The notes: a model not told the origin generated them from the letters alone. A stretch of DNA of 64,000 nt from Roseiarcus sp963726105 (GCA_963726105.1 CAVSBJ010000006.1:124001-188000); one strand, 5' to 3'; positions 52,517-62,861 are shown, counted from the first letter of the stretch. A program made the numbers and translations.

Positions 52517-53496
52517 GCACGCTCCCGCCGGCGCGGTCGGCCAGGGCCGCTCTCCGCCGCGGGCGGCGCCACGAGGGGACCGAGCGCTGCGACAATCGCC
52601 TCGACGTCGGGACGCGCGCCGGCTTCATGGGCGTCAAGCCCGCGCCGCATCGCTGCAACGTGGGCAGGCGTATTTCCGCAGCAGCCGCCGACGATCCGTG
52701 CGCCACAATCGACCGCAAGGCCCGCATAGCTCTGCATGAGCTCCGGGGTGCCGGAGTAGTGGATTTCCGCCCCATGCCATTGGGGCACGCCGGCGTTGGC
52801 CTTGGCGATCAGCGTCGCGCCTGGCGCCATCCCAAGGATCGCCGCCAAAAGGTCGGAGGCGCCGACGCCGCAATTCGCGCCATAGGCGACCGGCGGCGGG
52901 TCCAAAGCCTGGACAAAATCGCTGAACGCCGCCGGCGCGACGCCCATCATCGTGCGGCCGGCGGTGTCGAAGCTCGCGGTGACCGTGTAGGGCATGCCGC
53001 ACCTGGCCGCCGCGTTCGCAGCCGCACGCATTTCCTCCGGCGCCGACATGGTCTCGATCCAGGCGACGTCGGCGCCGCCTTCGCGCAGGCCCTCGATCTG
53101 CTCGATGAAGACATCGACCGCCTCGTCTTCGCTCAACGGTCCGAGCGGAGCCAGGAGGTCGCCTGTCGGCCCGACGGATCCGGCGACGACGACCGGCCGC
53201 CCGGCGCCGTCAGCGACCTTGCGCGCGATCTCGGCGGCCAGACAATTGAGCTCACGCGTCCGGCCTTCGAGGTTGTGCAGCATCAGGCGCCGGCGGTTGG
53301 CCCCGAAACTGTTGGTCAAGATGATGTCGGAGCCCGCATCGACAAAAGACCGATGCAGGCTTTCGATCCGATCGGCATGTTCGGCGTTCCAGAGTTCGGG
53401 CGAATCGCCCGAGGTCAGGCCCATGGCGAAAAGGTTGGTGCCGGTCGCTCCGTCCGCCAGCAGCGGCCGGCCTTCGGCCAGAAGCGATTGCAACAT
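52513..53496 (-). CDS. Homocysteine S-methyltransferase family (betaine-homocysteine methyltransferase-like)
   Basis: 327 residues, TIM barrel with the zinc-thiol ligands in YGANCGVG and GARIVGGCCGNTPAHV. The N-terminal LLADGATGTNLFAMGL and SFGANRRRLMLHNLEGR are typical. It transfers a methyl group, probably from betaine, to homocysteine to give methionine; donor choice is by similarity. The ATG at 53496 (MLQSLLAEG) is preferred over the longer frame from 53574. Co-translated with rluD. Confidence 0.88.
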   Translation of the reverse strand: MLQSLLAEGRPLLADGATGTNLFAMGLTSGDSPELWNAEHADRIESLHRSFVDAGSDIILTNSFGANRRRLMLHNLEGRTRELNCLAAEIARKVADGAGRPVVVAGSVGPTGDLLAPLGPLSEDEAVDVFIEQIEGLREGGADVAWIETMSAPEEMRAAANAAARCGMPYTVTASFDTAGRTMMGVAPAAFSDFVQALDPPPVAYGANCGVGASDLLAAILGMAPGATLIAKANAGVPQWHGAEIHYSGTPELMQSYAGLAVDCGARIVGGCCGNTPAHVAAMRRGLDAHEAGARPDVEAIVAALGPLVAPPAAESGPGRPRRRERA

Positions 53497-53579
53497 TTTT
53501 GGTTTCTCTCGGGGGGCCGGCGGCGCGCTTCCAGTCCTATTTAGCGCCCCGGCGGGTCGGCGCAAGCGGCGCAATGGCC

Positions 53580-56500
53580 CTACTTGTACTCCCAGTCGAG
53601 CCCGACGCCGACGGTCGACCCGCCGCTCGAGTCGACGCCCGCCTGCAGTCGGACGTGCCGGGTGACATCGAAATTCAGGTTCACTCCGTTGTCCTGGGGC
53701 CTCGCTCCGGTCGTGACGCCGACGCTCACGCGGTCGTTGATCGCGCGGGTGGCGCTGACGAGAGCCCCGCCGGTGGCGCTCGTGCTGATGTCCAGGCTGT
53801 CGACGCCCAGCGATTTTCGCACATTCTCGAACGCGTCGACCTGGCCGGATAGGGTGGCGACCGCGTTCGCCAATTCGAGCGCCTGGAATGCCGACAAGCT
53901 GCCCGCCGGCTTCTGAAACAGGATCCGGGACAGGATTTCGTCGTCCGGCAGGCTGGGATTGGAGCTGATCTGAAACGACGGCTGCGTCGCCGGGCCGGTC
54001 ACGGCGATGCGCGCGGTGACGCCGCTCGTGCTCGTCTCGGCGACGAGATCGAGGTCGGGCATGACGTCGCCATGAAACCGGACATCTCCGCGGGTGAAGG
54101 TCAGGCGAGAGCTCAGGAGCATGAGCGAGCCGCGCAAAAGCTCGAAGCCCCCCGTCACCTGCGGGTCTCGGGCGGAGCCGTTCATATGCAGGTTTCCGCC
54201 AAGTTCGGCGTAGATGCCGCGGCCGCGGACGAAAATGCGGTTCATCGCCGAGACCGTAACGGCGAGCGTCGCATCGAACAGCGGAGCGTGCGCGCCGGAC
54301 CCTTTGGCCTTGGCCGCAAGCGCCAGGCGCGCCCGCGCGGTCGCCGTCGGGTTCAGATGTTTCGTGCCGGAGAGCGGCGAGGCGACACTGGTGAAGCGGC
54401 TAGGCACCGAGATGTCCATGCCGACGATCGTGATGCGCCCGTCGACTCTCGGCCTTTGGCCGAGAGGACCCGAGATGTCGAGCGCCATGTCGGCGGTCGC
54501 GGAGAGGATGTCGTTGGCGACGAGCTGAGCGTGCTGGCCGGTCAGGCGAATGGAGCCGGGAAAGCCCGCGGCGGGGTCGAGCCGGACTTCGCCGGTGGCG
54601 CTGATCGAACCGGCGTTCGGCGTCGTCCCTGCGAGATGATCGATCCGGATCGTGCTGCCGTTCGCGACGAAAGTCGCGGTCAGTCCGGTAAGCTTGAATC
54701 CTGTCTGATCGTCGCGGAGTTCGCCGCCGCTCAAGCGAACCGTTCCCTGCGCCTGCGGCTTTGCGATCGTGCCTCGCAGTTGAAGCGCGACGGCGATCGA
54801 ACCCGCGGCATGGCGACCCGACACGGAAAGCATGGAATTGGCGAGGCGAGCGTCGAGGGCGCCGTCGATCTTCATGTCCAGCGGCGCGTCGGGCGCGAGG
54901 GGCGCGGAGCCGGTGACGCGCACGCTGTTGCCAGTCCCGGCGTTGATCGTCGCGTCAATCGAAGTTCGCCCGCCGGCAAGCCGGCCCGAGCCCGCGACGT
55001 CGAGCGCGGGCAAGCCGGCGTTGCGCATTTGCGGCGCGATCACGCGCTGGAGACGCACGCGCCATTCGCCGGTCGGATTGGCCGGCGTTCCCCCGATCGT
55101 CGCCTCGCCGTCGGCGACGCCGGACAGGCCGAGACCGGGCGAAAACAAATCGAACGCCGCGAGCGGCACGCTCGCCGCATTCGCCTTCAAGGCCAGCGTC
55201 GATCCGCTGTGGCCGGAAAGCGACAGCCGGCCTGCGCCGAGACGAAACGCGAGATCCTTGATGTCGAGGCCATCGACGCCATAGGTCACGGTCGCCGGGC
55301 CTGCGAGCGTGATGCGCTGGCCGCCGCCTTGTGCGGCGAAACTCGCGAGTTCAAGCCGCGTCGGCGGCCCGCCGAACAGCCGCCCGCGCGCTATCAGCGC
55401 GAGGCCGCGCGCGTTCCCGCTGAAGTCGAGGTCGCTCGCCGAGGCGTTTCCGGTCGCCGTCAGCTTGACGCCGGTGATCGACTGCCCGCCGACTTCGGCC
55501 CGCGCGAGCTGCGCGAACCCGGAAATGATCTTCGCGCCCCAGAGGTCGGCAATCTTGAAGTCGACCTTGAGGCCTTCGAGACGATTGGCGCCGATCGTCA
55601 TCCGGTCGCTGTTGGCGGTGACCGAGAGCGCTTGCTTGCCTTCGGCGACGGAGGCGCTTACTTTCGCCTCGAGAGCGCCGGTCAGCTTCGTGAGCACAAG
55701 CGGCGACAGATCGTCGAGATTGGTCGCGCTGAAGCTCAGATCGCCGCTCGCCAAGGTATCAGCGCCAACGGCGAGCGCGCCGGCGAGCCGCGCCGAAGCG
55801 AGGCTGAGCGCAAGATTGTCGATGGCCCAGCCGCCGTCGTCGTGCCTTGCGACATGCGCCGAGCCCTGGAGAGGATGGCCGTCGACATCCCCGGACAGGG
55901 AAGCGTTCGCGTCGATGAGGCCCGTTATGTGATTCGCGAGCGCTTCGAGAGCGATGCCGGAGGTCTTGCGGTCGAGGAGCCTTCCCTCGCCCAGACTCGC
56001 TTTCAGGGCGGCGGTGAGGTCCGAAGGCGCGCCGCTGAGCGCGCCGGCGATTTCCGCCTTGCCGGAAACGCGCGGGTCGAGAGCCTGCGTCTGCGGAATT
56101 TCGATGCGCGCGCCGAGATCCACCTTGTCGCGCCCGTATTCCCCATTGAGGCGCGCGGTCGCGTGCTGTCCGCTCGCCAGAAGATCCGTGAAGGCGAAGC
56201 CGCCGCCGGGCGTCAGCCGCGCGGCGCCGGTCACGTCGAGGGTTCCGCCCGTGGCGCGGTCGAGCATGGAAAAATTCGTCGCGAGTTTCGTCGCATGGGC
56301 GTCGAGGGTCGCGCTCAAGGCGCCGTAGCGCGGCGCTCCGTCGAGATCCGCGGCGATGCGCGCCTCGCCCTTGAGCGCGCCCCCCGCGAGCAGGGCGAAG
56401 CGGCTCAAGTCGCGGGCGGCGATCGTCGCCTTGCCATGAATTTTGCCGCTCGCGAGCAGACCGGAATATTGGGCGTCGAAATTGGGGCCTGAGAGATCGA

Positions 56501-57848
56501 GAACCTCGAACGTCGCTTCGCCCTTGGACGAGACCGAGCCGCGCATGTTCAGCGCCAGCTCGCGGCCGACCGCTTGGGCGAAAGCTGGATCGGCGAGCGC
56601 AAGACCCTTCACCGAGGCCTGGCTCTCGAACAGGATGCGCGTCTTCTCCTCATTCAGCGGACCGTCGGGGCTCGCACGGAAGCTCGCCTCGACGCGCTCG
56701 ACCGAGCCTTGCTCGACCCGGATCTCGCCAGCGTCGAAAGCGCCCTCGATCGTCGGGCTCGTCAGCGGTCCCGTGATCGATGCGTTGAGGTCCAGTTTGC
56801 CGACCGTCGGAGAGCCTGGAATGGCGCCGGCGTGGACCTTGAAATCAAGCAGGCCATTCGCAGACCTTTCGCCTTCGAAGTCGAGCCGCGCGGCGGCCGA
56901 GACGAGATGCAGGCCGCCGGGCAGGGCGATGCTCGAATCGTCGTTGAACTGAACGTCGCCCTTGAGCGTCGTATGACCGGCGAAGACCGGCTGGACGACG
57001 CCGGGCGCAAGGCCCTCGAGGCGCGAGTCGAGATCGAGCGTCAGCCTGCGCGCTGCGCCCTGCCGCGCGACGATCACCTGCCCGTTCGCCCACACGTCGG
57101 CGCCCGCGTTGAAGTCGAGCTTCGCGGTGAAATTGTCGAGCGCGCCCGCGCCATTGAAGGCGAGCTTGACCGGCGGCAGGCCGGGAAGGTTGGCGAGATG
57201 GGCGAAAATGCCGCCGGCGGGCTCGGAGGAGTTCACGTTGAGCGTGAGCTTGTCGGTGGCGGGAATGTAAGTCAGCTGCGTCTTGAAGTCGCCCGGCGCG
57301 TCGAGCCGCTGCGCGTTCAGCGTGAGGTCGAGGCCCTCGGACGGCGGCCCGAGCGTCGCCTTGCCGGCAATGTTCAGCCGGGCCGCGACGCCGACCACCG
57401 GCTCGCCAAGCGAGAGCTCCTGCACGCCGAACTGCTTGATCAGCACCTTGACCGGCAGTTCGGGAAGGATCGGCTGCTGCGCGCCGGTGTCCGGCGGCGG
57501 GGTCTCCGAGGGAAGCGGGCGGCGCAGAAACTGCAAGCGCCCGATCGTGAGCTGGTCGACCTCGAGCCGCCGGCTGAACAAGGCGAGCCGGTTCCAGACC
57601 AGCCGAGCCTTGTCGACCTTGAGCCACGGGCCCTGGCGGTCGGAGATGACGATGTCGCTGATCGACGCGTCGGAAGACAGCACGCCGTCCACGGCGCCGA
57701 TGGACACGCTCATTCCCGGCGAGGACAAAGCCCGCGAGATCAGGCTCGCGAGCACGCCCTTGTCGCTCTCCGCCGCAAGCGCGCTTGCGCACAGGCCGAG
57801 CAAGGCGATCAGCGCCAAAGCTTTGAGCCGGATGAGGAGCTTCGCCAT
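53580..57848 (-). CDS. tamB: Translocation and assembly module protein TamB
   Basis: 1422 residues. An N-terminal signal-anchor (MAKLLIRLKALALIALLGL) tethers it to the inner membrane, and a long run of amphipathic beta repeats spans the periplasm. The C-terminal DUF490 domain (SRLTFTRGDVRFHGDVMPDLDL, PSLPDDEILSRILFQ, VGVGLDWEYK) meets TamA. With TamA it aids insertion of outer-membrane proteins or transport of phospholipids between membranes. The start is the ATG at 57848; open codons upstream run through a repeat and are not coding. Large antisense ORFs in it are compositional shadows. Confidence 0.93.
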   Translation of the reverse strand: MAKLLIRLKALALIALLGLCASALAAESDKGVLASLISRALSSPGMSVSIGAVDGVLSSDASISDIVISDRQGPWLKVDKARLVWNRLALFSRRLEVDQLTIGRLQFLRRPLPSETPPPDTGAQQPILPELPVKVLIKQFGVQELSLGEPVVGVAARLNIAGKATLGPPSEGLDLTLNAQRLDAPGDFKTQLTYIPATDKLTLNVNSSEPAGGIFAHLANLPGLPPVKLAFNGAGALDNFTAKLDFNAGADVWANGQVIVARQGAARRLTLDLDSRLEGLAPGVVQPVFAGHTTLKGDVQFNDDSSIALPGGLHLVSAAARLDFEGERSANGLLDFKVHAGAIPGSPTVGKLDLNASITGPLTSPTIEGAFDAGEIRVEQGSVERVEASFRASPDGPLNEEKTRILFESQASVKGLALADPAFAQAVGRELALNMRGSVSSKGEATFEVLDLSGPNFDAQYSGLLASGKIHGKATIAARDLSRFALLAGGALKGEARIAADLDGAPRYGALSATLDAHATKLATNFSMLDRATGGTLDVTGAARLTPGGGFAFTDLLASGQHATARLNGEYGRDKVDLGARIEIPQTQALDPRVSGKAEIAGALSGAPSDLTAALKASLGEGRLLDRKTSGIALEALANHITGLIDANASLSGDVDGHPLQGSAHVARHDDGGWAIDNLALSLASARLAGALAVGADTLASGDLSFSATNLDDLSPLVLTKLTGALEAKVSASVAEGKQALSVTANSDRMTIGANRLEGLKVDFKIADLWGAKIISGFAQLARAEVGGQSITGVKLTATGNASASDLDFSGNARGLALIARGRLFGGPPTRLELASFAAQGGGQRITLAGPATVTYGVDGLDIKDLAFRLGAGRLSLSGHSGSTLALKANAASVPLAAFDLFSPGLGLSGVADGEATIGGTPANPTGEWRVRLQRVIAPQMRNAGLPALDVAGSGRLAGGRTSIDATINAGTGNSVRVTGSAPLAPDAPLDMKIDGALDARLANSMLSVSGRHAAGSIAVALQLRGTIAKPQAQGTVRLSGGELRDDQTGFKLTGLTATFVANGSTIRIDHLAGTTPNAGSISATGEVRLDPAAGFPGSIRLTGQHAQLVANDILSATADMALDISGPLGQRPRVDGRITIVGMDISVPSRFTSVASPLSGTKHLNPTATARARLALAAKAKGSGAHAPLFDATLAVTVSAMNRIFVRGRGIYAELGGNLHMNGSARDPQVTGGFELLRGSLMLLSSRLTFTRGDVRFHGDVMPDLDLVAETSTSGVTARIAVTGPATQPSFQISSNPSLPDDEILSRILFQKPAGSLSAFQALELANAVATLSGQVDAFENVRKSLGVDSLDISTSATGGALVSATRAINDRVSVGVTTGARPQDNGVNLNFDVTRHVRLQAGVDSSGGSTVGVGLDWEYK

Positions 57849-57890
57849 AACACCCAAGCTGTCAGTCTTCAGAATGGCGTCAAACCCTGC

Positions 57891-58010
57891 GGACCTCATC
57901 CTGAGGAGCCGCGCAGAGCGCGGCGTCTCGAAGGATGATCCAGCGCAGCGTCGTTTGCGGCTCCTCGAGCATCCTTCGAGGCCGCTTCGCGGCGCCTCAG
58001 GACGAGGAGG
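57891..58010. repeat. Palindromic repeat between tamA and tamB (second repeat family)
   Basis: The left part 57891-57937 has CTCATCCTGAGGAGC, an inner GCGC stem and CTCGAAGGATG. The right part 57967-58010 has GAGCATCCTTCGAGGC and CTCAGGACGAGGAG, its near reverse complement. The two would fold into one long hairpin. The family differs from the CCTCTCC-type repeats at 9.2 and 13.3 kb. Confidence 0.8.
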
Positions 58011-58030
58011 TTGGGAGTCACGCTTCGCCA

Positions 58031-60028
58031 TCAGAAGGACTGCCCGATGCTGACATAGACCGCGACCGGCCCGGCGCCCTCTCGCCGCTCGAGGGGAAAG
58101 GCGACGTCGAGGCGAATGGGTCCGACGGCCGTATAGTAGCGCAAGCCGAGACCCGCCGCGGCGAACAGAGGCTCGTTGAAGGTCGGGAAGCTCGACGAGA
58201 ACGCGTTTCCAATGTCGAGAAAAGGAACGACGCCGATCGTGTCGGTCACTTTGACGCGCAATTCCGCCGACGCGTCGAACAGGCTGCGCCCGCCGACCAC
58301 GGCGCCCCACCAGAGGGTCGGACCGAGCTCGTTATAGGCATAGCCGCGCACCGAGCCGCCGCCGCCCGCATAAAAGCGCCAGTTGGCGGGGATCTCGTCG
58401 AGCTGCGGGCCGACCATCCCTCCAGCCGCGACCCGTCCGGCCAGGACGTAACGGGAGTCGGCGTCGATCGAATAATAGGCCGAGGCGCCCGCCTTCAGCT
58501 GCACCAGGTCGAGGCTCGAGCCCAGGAATGTCCCAAAGCCGACAGCGGAGGCGTTGAGGCGGATTCCGCGCGTCGGGTCGAGCTTGCTGTCGGTCGTATC
58601 GAAATTGGCGGATACGGGAACGCCGACCAATGTGTAGTTGACCGAGCCCAACGCGTCCGTGGCGTTGCCTTTTTGCGCTTCGAGGCCCGCTTGAACCCAG
58701 AAGTTCTGATTGAAGCGATGGCGAAGGGAGGCCGTCACGTCCACGTCCTGGGCCTGGTAGCCGACAAACCCCGCGCCGCTGGTGCTCATCTTCTCCGCCA
58801 GCGCATCGAGCAGGAGGTCGTTGGTCGTGCCCCACAAGGCAGGCTTGAGAAAGCTCGCCGATACGCGCCCGCCGATGTCATTTGACGAGAAGTGTCCGAA
58901 ATTGGGCGAAGAAATGTACCAGGGCGGGGCATAGAAGATGTCGGCCTGCAGTCGCAGCCGCTCGGCGCCCCCGAACACATTGCGGTCTTCCCAATAGACC
59001 TGGCCCTCGGGGCCGTTGATCGTCGAATATTTCAGGGATGCGCCGATTGCGTAGGGCAGCCGGTCCTCGACATTGATCTGATAGGGGAGGCGCCCATAGG
59101 CGTCGAGCGTCCTCCCTTCGGTGATCCGCACGCCCCCGACCGCCGGAATCTGGCGGATGCTGTTGCGCGCATCGGCGATCGCCGCCGGCGAATAGGGATC
59201 GCCCGGATGGATATAGAGAAACGAGCGCACGATCGCGGGATCAAAAGTCTGCGGCCCTTGAATCGTCGCTTCGCCGAATGGCGCGATGGGGCCCGGGGCC
59301 GCCATGATCGTCACGTCCATGACGTCCTGCGCGTGGTCGACGACGGGCGCGACCGACTGGATCTTCGCCAGCGGGCGCCCTTGCTGTCGGAAGGAATCGA
59401 CGATGCGGGTTTGAGCGGCGCGGATTTCGCTCGCCGCCGCCGGATCTCCAGGCTTGAGGCCGACGATCCGCTGCGGCAGCTCGGCTTCCGGGAATTCCAC
59501 CCCGAGCGCGTCGACAACGCGCACCGTGCGAAGCTTGAACAGGGGGCCGGGGTCGACCTGGATGACCACAGGGGCGGCGCTGCGATTGCGGTAGGCTTCG
59601 GCGGCGCGCGAGAAGGCTGCGATGTCGGTCGAGCCGATGCCCAGGCTCGCGCCGTCGATCGCGATCGTCACCCTCGCGTTGTAATAGCCTGCGCCCCAGA
59701 GCGCGTCGATCACCGGCGCAAAATCGCTTTGGGCGCGCCGCGCGAGGGCTTCGCCGTCGGCGGGAGCGTCCTTGCGCAGACTGTAAAGCGAAGACGCGTC
59801 TTTCACGCTGTCTTTGAGGCCGGAGGGGTCGCCCGCGACCTGGACGGCCAGAGTGTACGGGATCGAAGCCCGTGAAACAGCCGGCGGCGTGTCGTCCGAG
59901 CCAAAGAGTCCAAAGAAATCAAAGGCCTCGGCGACGCTCCAGTCGCTCATGACCATCGTGGCGGCGGCCAGCGCGACAACAAGGCGCACGCTCACACGAT
60001 CAATCGGTTTTGCGAACCGCCTGCCAGT
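58031..60028 (-). CDS. tamA: Outer-membrane Omp85-family assembly protein TamA
   Basis: About 665 residues. A signal peptide ends near SVAEA, three POTRA domains follow (VVIQVDPGPLFKLRTVRVVDALG, ATIQGPQTFDPAIVRSFLYIHPGDPYSP), and the C-terminal 16-strand barrel carries GGGGSVRGYAYNELGP (lid-loop VRGY) and GPIRLDVAFPLERREG, ending VYVSIGQSF. It works with TamB, coded 182 bases downstream. No ATG fits; I used the TTG at 60028 (MTGRRFAKPI) preceded by AAAAGGG. A TTG at 60103 is also open. Confidence 0.92.
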   Translation of the reverse strand, partial: TGRRFAKPIDRVSVRLVVALAAATMVMSDWSVAEAFDFFGLFGSDDTPPAVSRASIPYTLAVQVAGDPSGLKDSVKDASSLYSLRKDAPADGEALARRAQSDFAPVIDALWGAGYYNARVTIAIDGASLGIGSTDIAAFSRAAEAYRNRSAAPVVIQVDPGPLFKLRTVRVVDALGVEFPEAELPQRIVGLKPGDPAAASEIRAAQTRIVDSFRQQGRPLAKIQSVAPVVDHAQDVMDVTIMAAPGPIAPFGEATIQGPQTFDPAIVRSFLYIHPGDPYSPAAIADARNSIRQIPAVGGVRITEGRTLDAYGRLPYQINVEDRLPYAIGASLKYSTINGPEGQVYWEDRNVFGGAERLRLQADIFYAPPWYISSPNFGHFSSNDIGGRVSASFLKPALWGTTNDLLLDALAEKMSTSGAGFVGYQAQDVDVTASLRHRFNQNFWVQAGLEAQKGNATDALGSVNYTLVGVPVSANFDTTDSKLDPTRGIRLNASAVGFGTFLGSSLDLVQLKAGASAYYSIDADSRYVLAGRVAAGGMVGPQLDEIPANWRFYAGGGGSVRGYAYNELGPTLWWGAVVGGRSLFDASAELRVKVTDTIGVVPFLDIGNAFSSSFPTFNEPLFAAAGLGLRYYTAVGPIRLDVAFPLERREGAGPVAVYVSIGQSF

Positions 60029-60312
60029 CAACGCAACGCCCTTTTCCCTGACTGACCAAGGGTTACCGGCAATGATTTTGAAGCACACAGCCTCCCGCGT
60101 CAAAATCCTTAGGTTAACAGGCCCTCCGAGCGCTCGGGCTGGTCGTCGGAGCGAAACCGATCAACCTGGTCCTGTTGACCGCTCGACCGCGCTTTAGAAG
60201 AACACCCGCCAAGGGCACGCTCGCCAAAACCTGAACGTCAAGCGGAGGCGAAGGGTCCTTCCGCCAGGCGCAAACCGAAAAGGATGGTGAAGGAAGCGTT
60301 TACGCGCTCGCC

Positions 60313-61335
60313 CTATTCCTGCGACTGGCCGCCCGCGAAGCGGGCGACCATCAAAGATCCCAGTATGATCGCGCCATAGATCGCCTGGATCCAGAACGAC
60401 GGCACCTGCGCGAGCGTGAGCAGATTGCCGACGACGCCGAGCAGCAGCACGCCGGTCAGCGCCCCGAACATTGTCCCCTTGCCGCCGTCGAGCGAGATGC
60501 CGCCGATCACCGCCGCGGCGAAAACGGTGAAGATGAGCCCATTGCCCTGATTGGCGCTGATCGCGCCGACATAGCCGGTGATGGCGAGGCCGCCCAACGC
60601 GGCGAGCATTCCGGCCAGCACGTAGACGCCCCAGGTGATGCGCTCGACGCGGATGCCGGCGGCGCGCGCGGCTTCGGGATTGCCGCCGATGGCGTAAAGC
60701 GCCCGGCCCAGGCGATGGTAGCGCAACATCACGCCGGCGATCACGAAGGCGAGGGCCGCGAGCCACACCGCGAGCGGCAGGCCGAGAAAGGTGATCACCA
60801 TCAGGCCGTAGAAGGCGCCGGGCAGGTCGAACAAGGTCCGTCCGTGCGTCGCGCCGACCAGCATGCCGCGCAGGATGATCAGCATCGCGAGCGTCACGAT
60901 GAAGGCGCTGAGCCTCAGCTTCACCACCATGAAGCCATTGATGAAGCCGACGAGGCCGCCGACGACCAGAACGGTGAGAATGCCGATCGCGGTCGGCCAT
61001 TCGAAGCCGAAGCCGAAACCCTCGGCAGGCAGGACCACCATGGCGCCGATCGCGGGCGCGATGCCGTAGATCGACTCGAGCGAGAGGTCGAACTTGCCGG
61101 TGATGATGACGAGCGATTCCGCGAGCACGACGAGCGCCAGAGCCGCCGACGAGGTCAGGATGGTGTTGATGTTTCCCGAGGTGAGAAAGACCGGGCTTAT
61201 GATCGAGCCGATGACGAGCAGCACCGCCAGCGCCGGAAGCAGCGCCAGGTCGCGAAGCCGGGCCAGCGCGATGGCGCTGGTGCGAGGCGCGAGGCTCTGT
61301 TGCGCGACAGGCGCGGGGGCCGAACTCTCACTCAC
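60313..61335 (-). CDS. Ribose-type ABC importer, permease subunit (RbsC-like)
   Basis: 340 residues with about ten membrane helices. Family motifs: FLTSGNINTILTSSAALALVVLAE, ITGKFDLSLESIYGIAPAIGAMVV, LGRALYAIGGNPEAARAAGI (cytoplasmic coupling loop) and AAAVIGGISLDGGKGTMFGAL. The GTG at 61335 lies one base after the ATPase stop, deciding the start. The sugar is unknown. Confidence 0.92.
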   Translation of the reverse strand: MSESSAPAPVAQQSLAPRTSAIALARLRDLALLPALAVLLVIGSIISPVFLTSGNINTILTSSAALALVVLAESLVIITGKFDLSLESIYGIAPAIGAMVVLPAEGFGFGFEWPTAIGILTVLVVGGLVGFINGFMVVKLRLSAFIVTLAMLIILRGMLVGATHGRTLFDLPGAFYGLMVITFLGLPLAVWLAALAFVIAGVMLRYHRLGRALYAIGGNPEAARAAGIRVERITWGVYVLAGMLAALGGLAITGYVGAISANQGNGLIFTVFAAAVIGGISLDGGKGTMFGALTGVLLLGVVGNLLTLAQVPSFWIQAIYGAIILGSLMVARFAGGQSQE

Positions 61336-61336
61336 T

Positions 61337-62861
61337 TCAAATCCCCTCGACCGACGCGACGAGCTCGTTGTCGCTCCACCCTGCCGCATGCTCGGCGACG
61401 ACCCTGCCGTGCCGCATCACGAGCACCCGGTCGCAGACCCGCAAATCCTCGAGCTCGCCGCTCGCCACCAGAATCGCCCGCCCCTCGCGGCGTGTATTGT
61501 CGATGGCGCGCAAGAGCGCTTCCTTCGATTTCACGTCGACGCCCGCCGTCGGATCGATAAGGACCAGAACCGACGGGCGGCTCGAGAGCGCCCGTCCCAT
61601 CACGACTTTCTGCTGATTGCCGCCGGAGAGATCGGAAACGAGCTGGTCCGGCCCCTGTGTGACGACGCCGAGCGTCTCAATCGCTTGCCTGGCCGATGCG
61701 GCGCGGCGCGTAGGCGCGATGAATCCGAGCGGCCCGAGCGCGTTCGCGATCGGCATCGTCACATTGTCGGCGATCGACTGCGTGAGAACGAGCCCTTGCC
61801 GGTGTCGGCTTTTCGGCACGCAGCCGACGCCGAGCGCAAGCGCGGAGGGAACGTCGCCCGCGCGCAAGGGCGCGCCATTGATCCGGATCGTTCCCGACGT
61901 GTACGGCGCCCAGGCCCGCCACGGCCTCGGCCACGCCGAGGCGGCCGCTGCTGGTCGCGCCGCAAAGCCCGATGATCTCGCTCGGCCTCACGGAAAAGCT
62001 CACATCGTCGAAATCCTCGCCGCCGAGGCGGCTGACTTCAAGCGCGACAGGGCCCCCGGTCGGCGCCGTCCGGTTGGCGGCGTCGGCGAAGCTGAAACTC
62101 ACCTGCTCGCCGGTCATCGCCTCGATGAGCGCGTCCTTGGGCAGGCCGGCCGCGGGCGCGGTCAGGATGTGCCTTGCGTCGCGCAGCACGGTCACGGTCT
62201 GGCAGACCTCGTAGACCTCCTGAAGGTGATGGGAGATGAACAGGAACGTCACCCCTTGCGCCTGCAATCGGCGCATTTGCGCGAACAGGCGCTTGATCTC
62301 CTCGCCGTCCAGTTGCGCGGTCGGCTCGTCGAGGATGATGAACCTGGCGCCATAGGAGAGGGCGCGCGCGATCTCGACCAGTTGCCGGGCTTCGACCCTG
62401 AGATCGCCGGCGCGCGAGCGCTCCGAGACCGACACATCCCAGCGATCGAGCACGTCCCGGGCCTCTCGCCAGAGCGTGCTCCAGTTGATGAAGCCGCGCC
62501 GAAGCGGCTGCCGGTTGATGAACAGGTTTTCGGCAACCGTGAGATCCGGAATGATGGTCGAATGCTGGTAGACGCAGGCGACCCGCCGGCGCCATCCTTC
62601 GCGGTCGGCGATGGCCGGCGCCGGTTCGCCATGGAAGCGGATTTCCCCGCTGTCCGGCTCGCGAAGCCCGGTCAGGATTCCAACGAGCGTCGACTTGCCG
62701 GCGCCGTTGCGCCCGACCAGCGCATGCGACTCGCCGGGCAGGACGCGCAGGCGCGCGTCGCTGAGCGCGACCGTCGCGCCATAGCGCTTCGAGACGCCCG
62801 CAGCTTCGACAATCGGGACGGCGGCGGCCGCCCCGGTCTCGCCGTGTGGCGTCTCGAGCAT
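61337..62861 (-). pseudogene. Ribose-type ABC importer ATPase (RbsA-like), frameshifted between its two halves
   Basis: First half: Walker A GRNGAGKSTLVGIL, VYQHSTIIPDLTVAENLFINR, Walker B ARFIILDEPTAQLD, H-loop ISHHLQEVYEV, then the second nucleotide domain begins at IIGLCGATSSGRLGVAEAVAGLG. The frame is lost just after, near 61901-61910, and runs out at 61677. The true second half (TSGTIRING, CVPKSRHRQGLVLTQSIADN, LSGGNQQKVVMGRAL, LVLIDPTAGVDVKSKEAL) reads on in another frame to 61337. Removing one base (G in GCCGTAC, minus strand) restores GAYTSGTIRING. No active ATPase would be made as written. Flanking permease and binding-protein genes are intact. Confidence 0.85.

Noticed and set aside
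54072..56492. 806-codon open frame antisense to tamB
   Set aside because: It is a high-GC shadow: the protein is Arg/Asp/Glu-rich without domain logic, and the opposite strand is a clear TamB with conserved ends.
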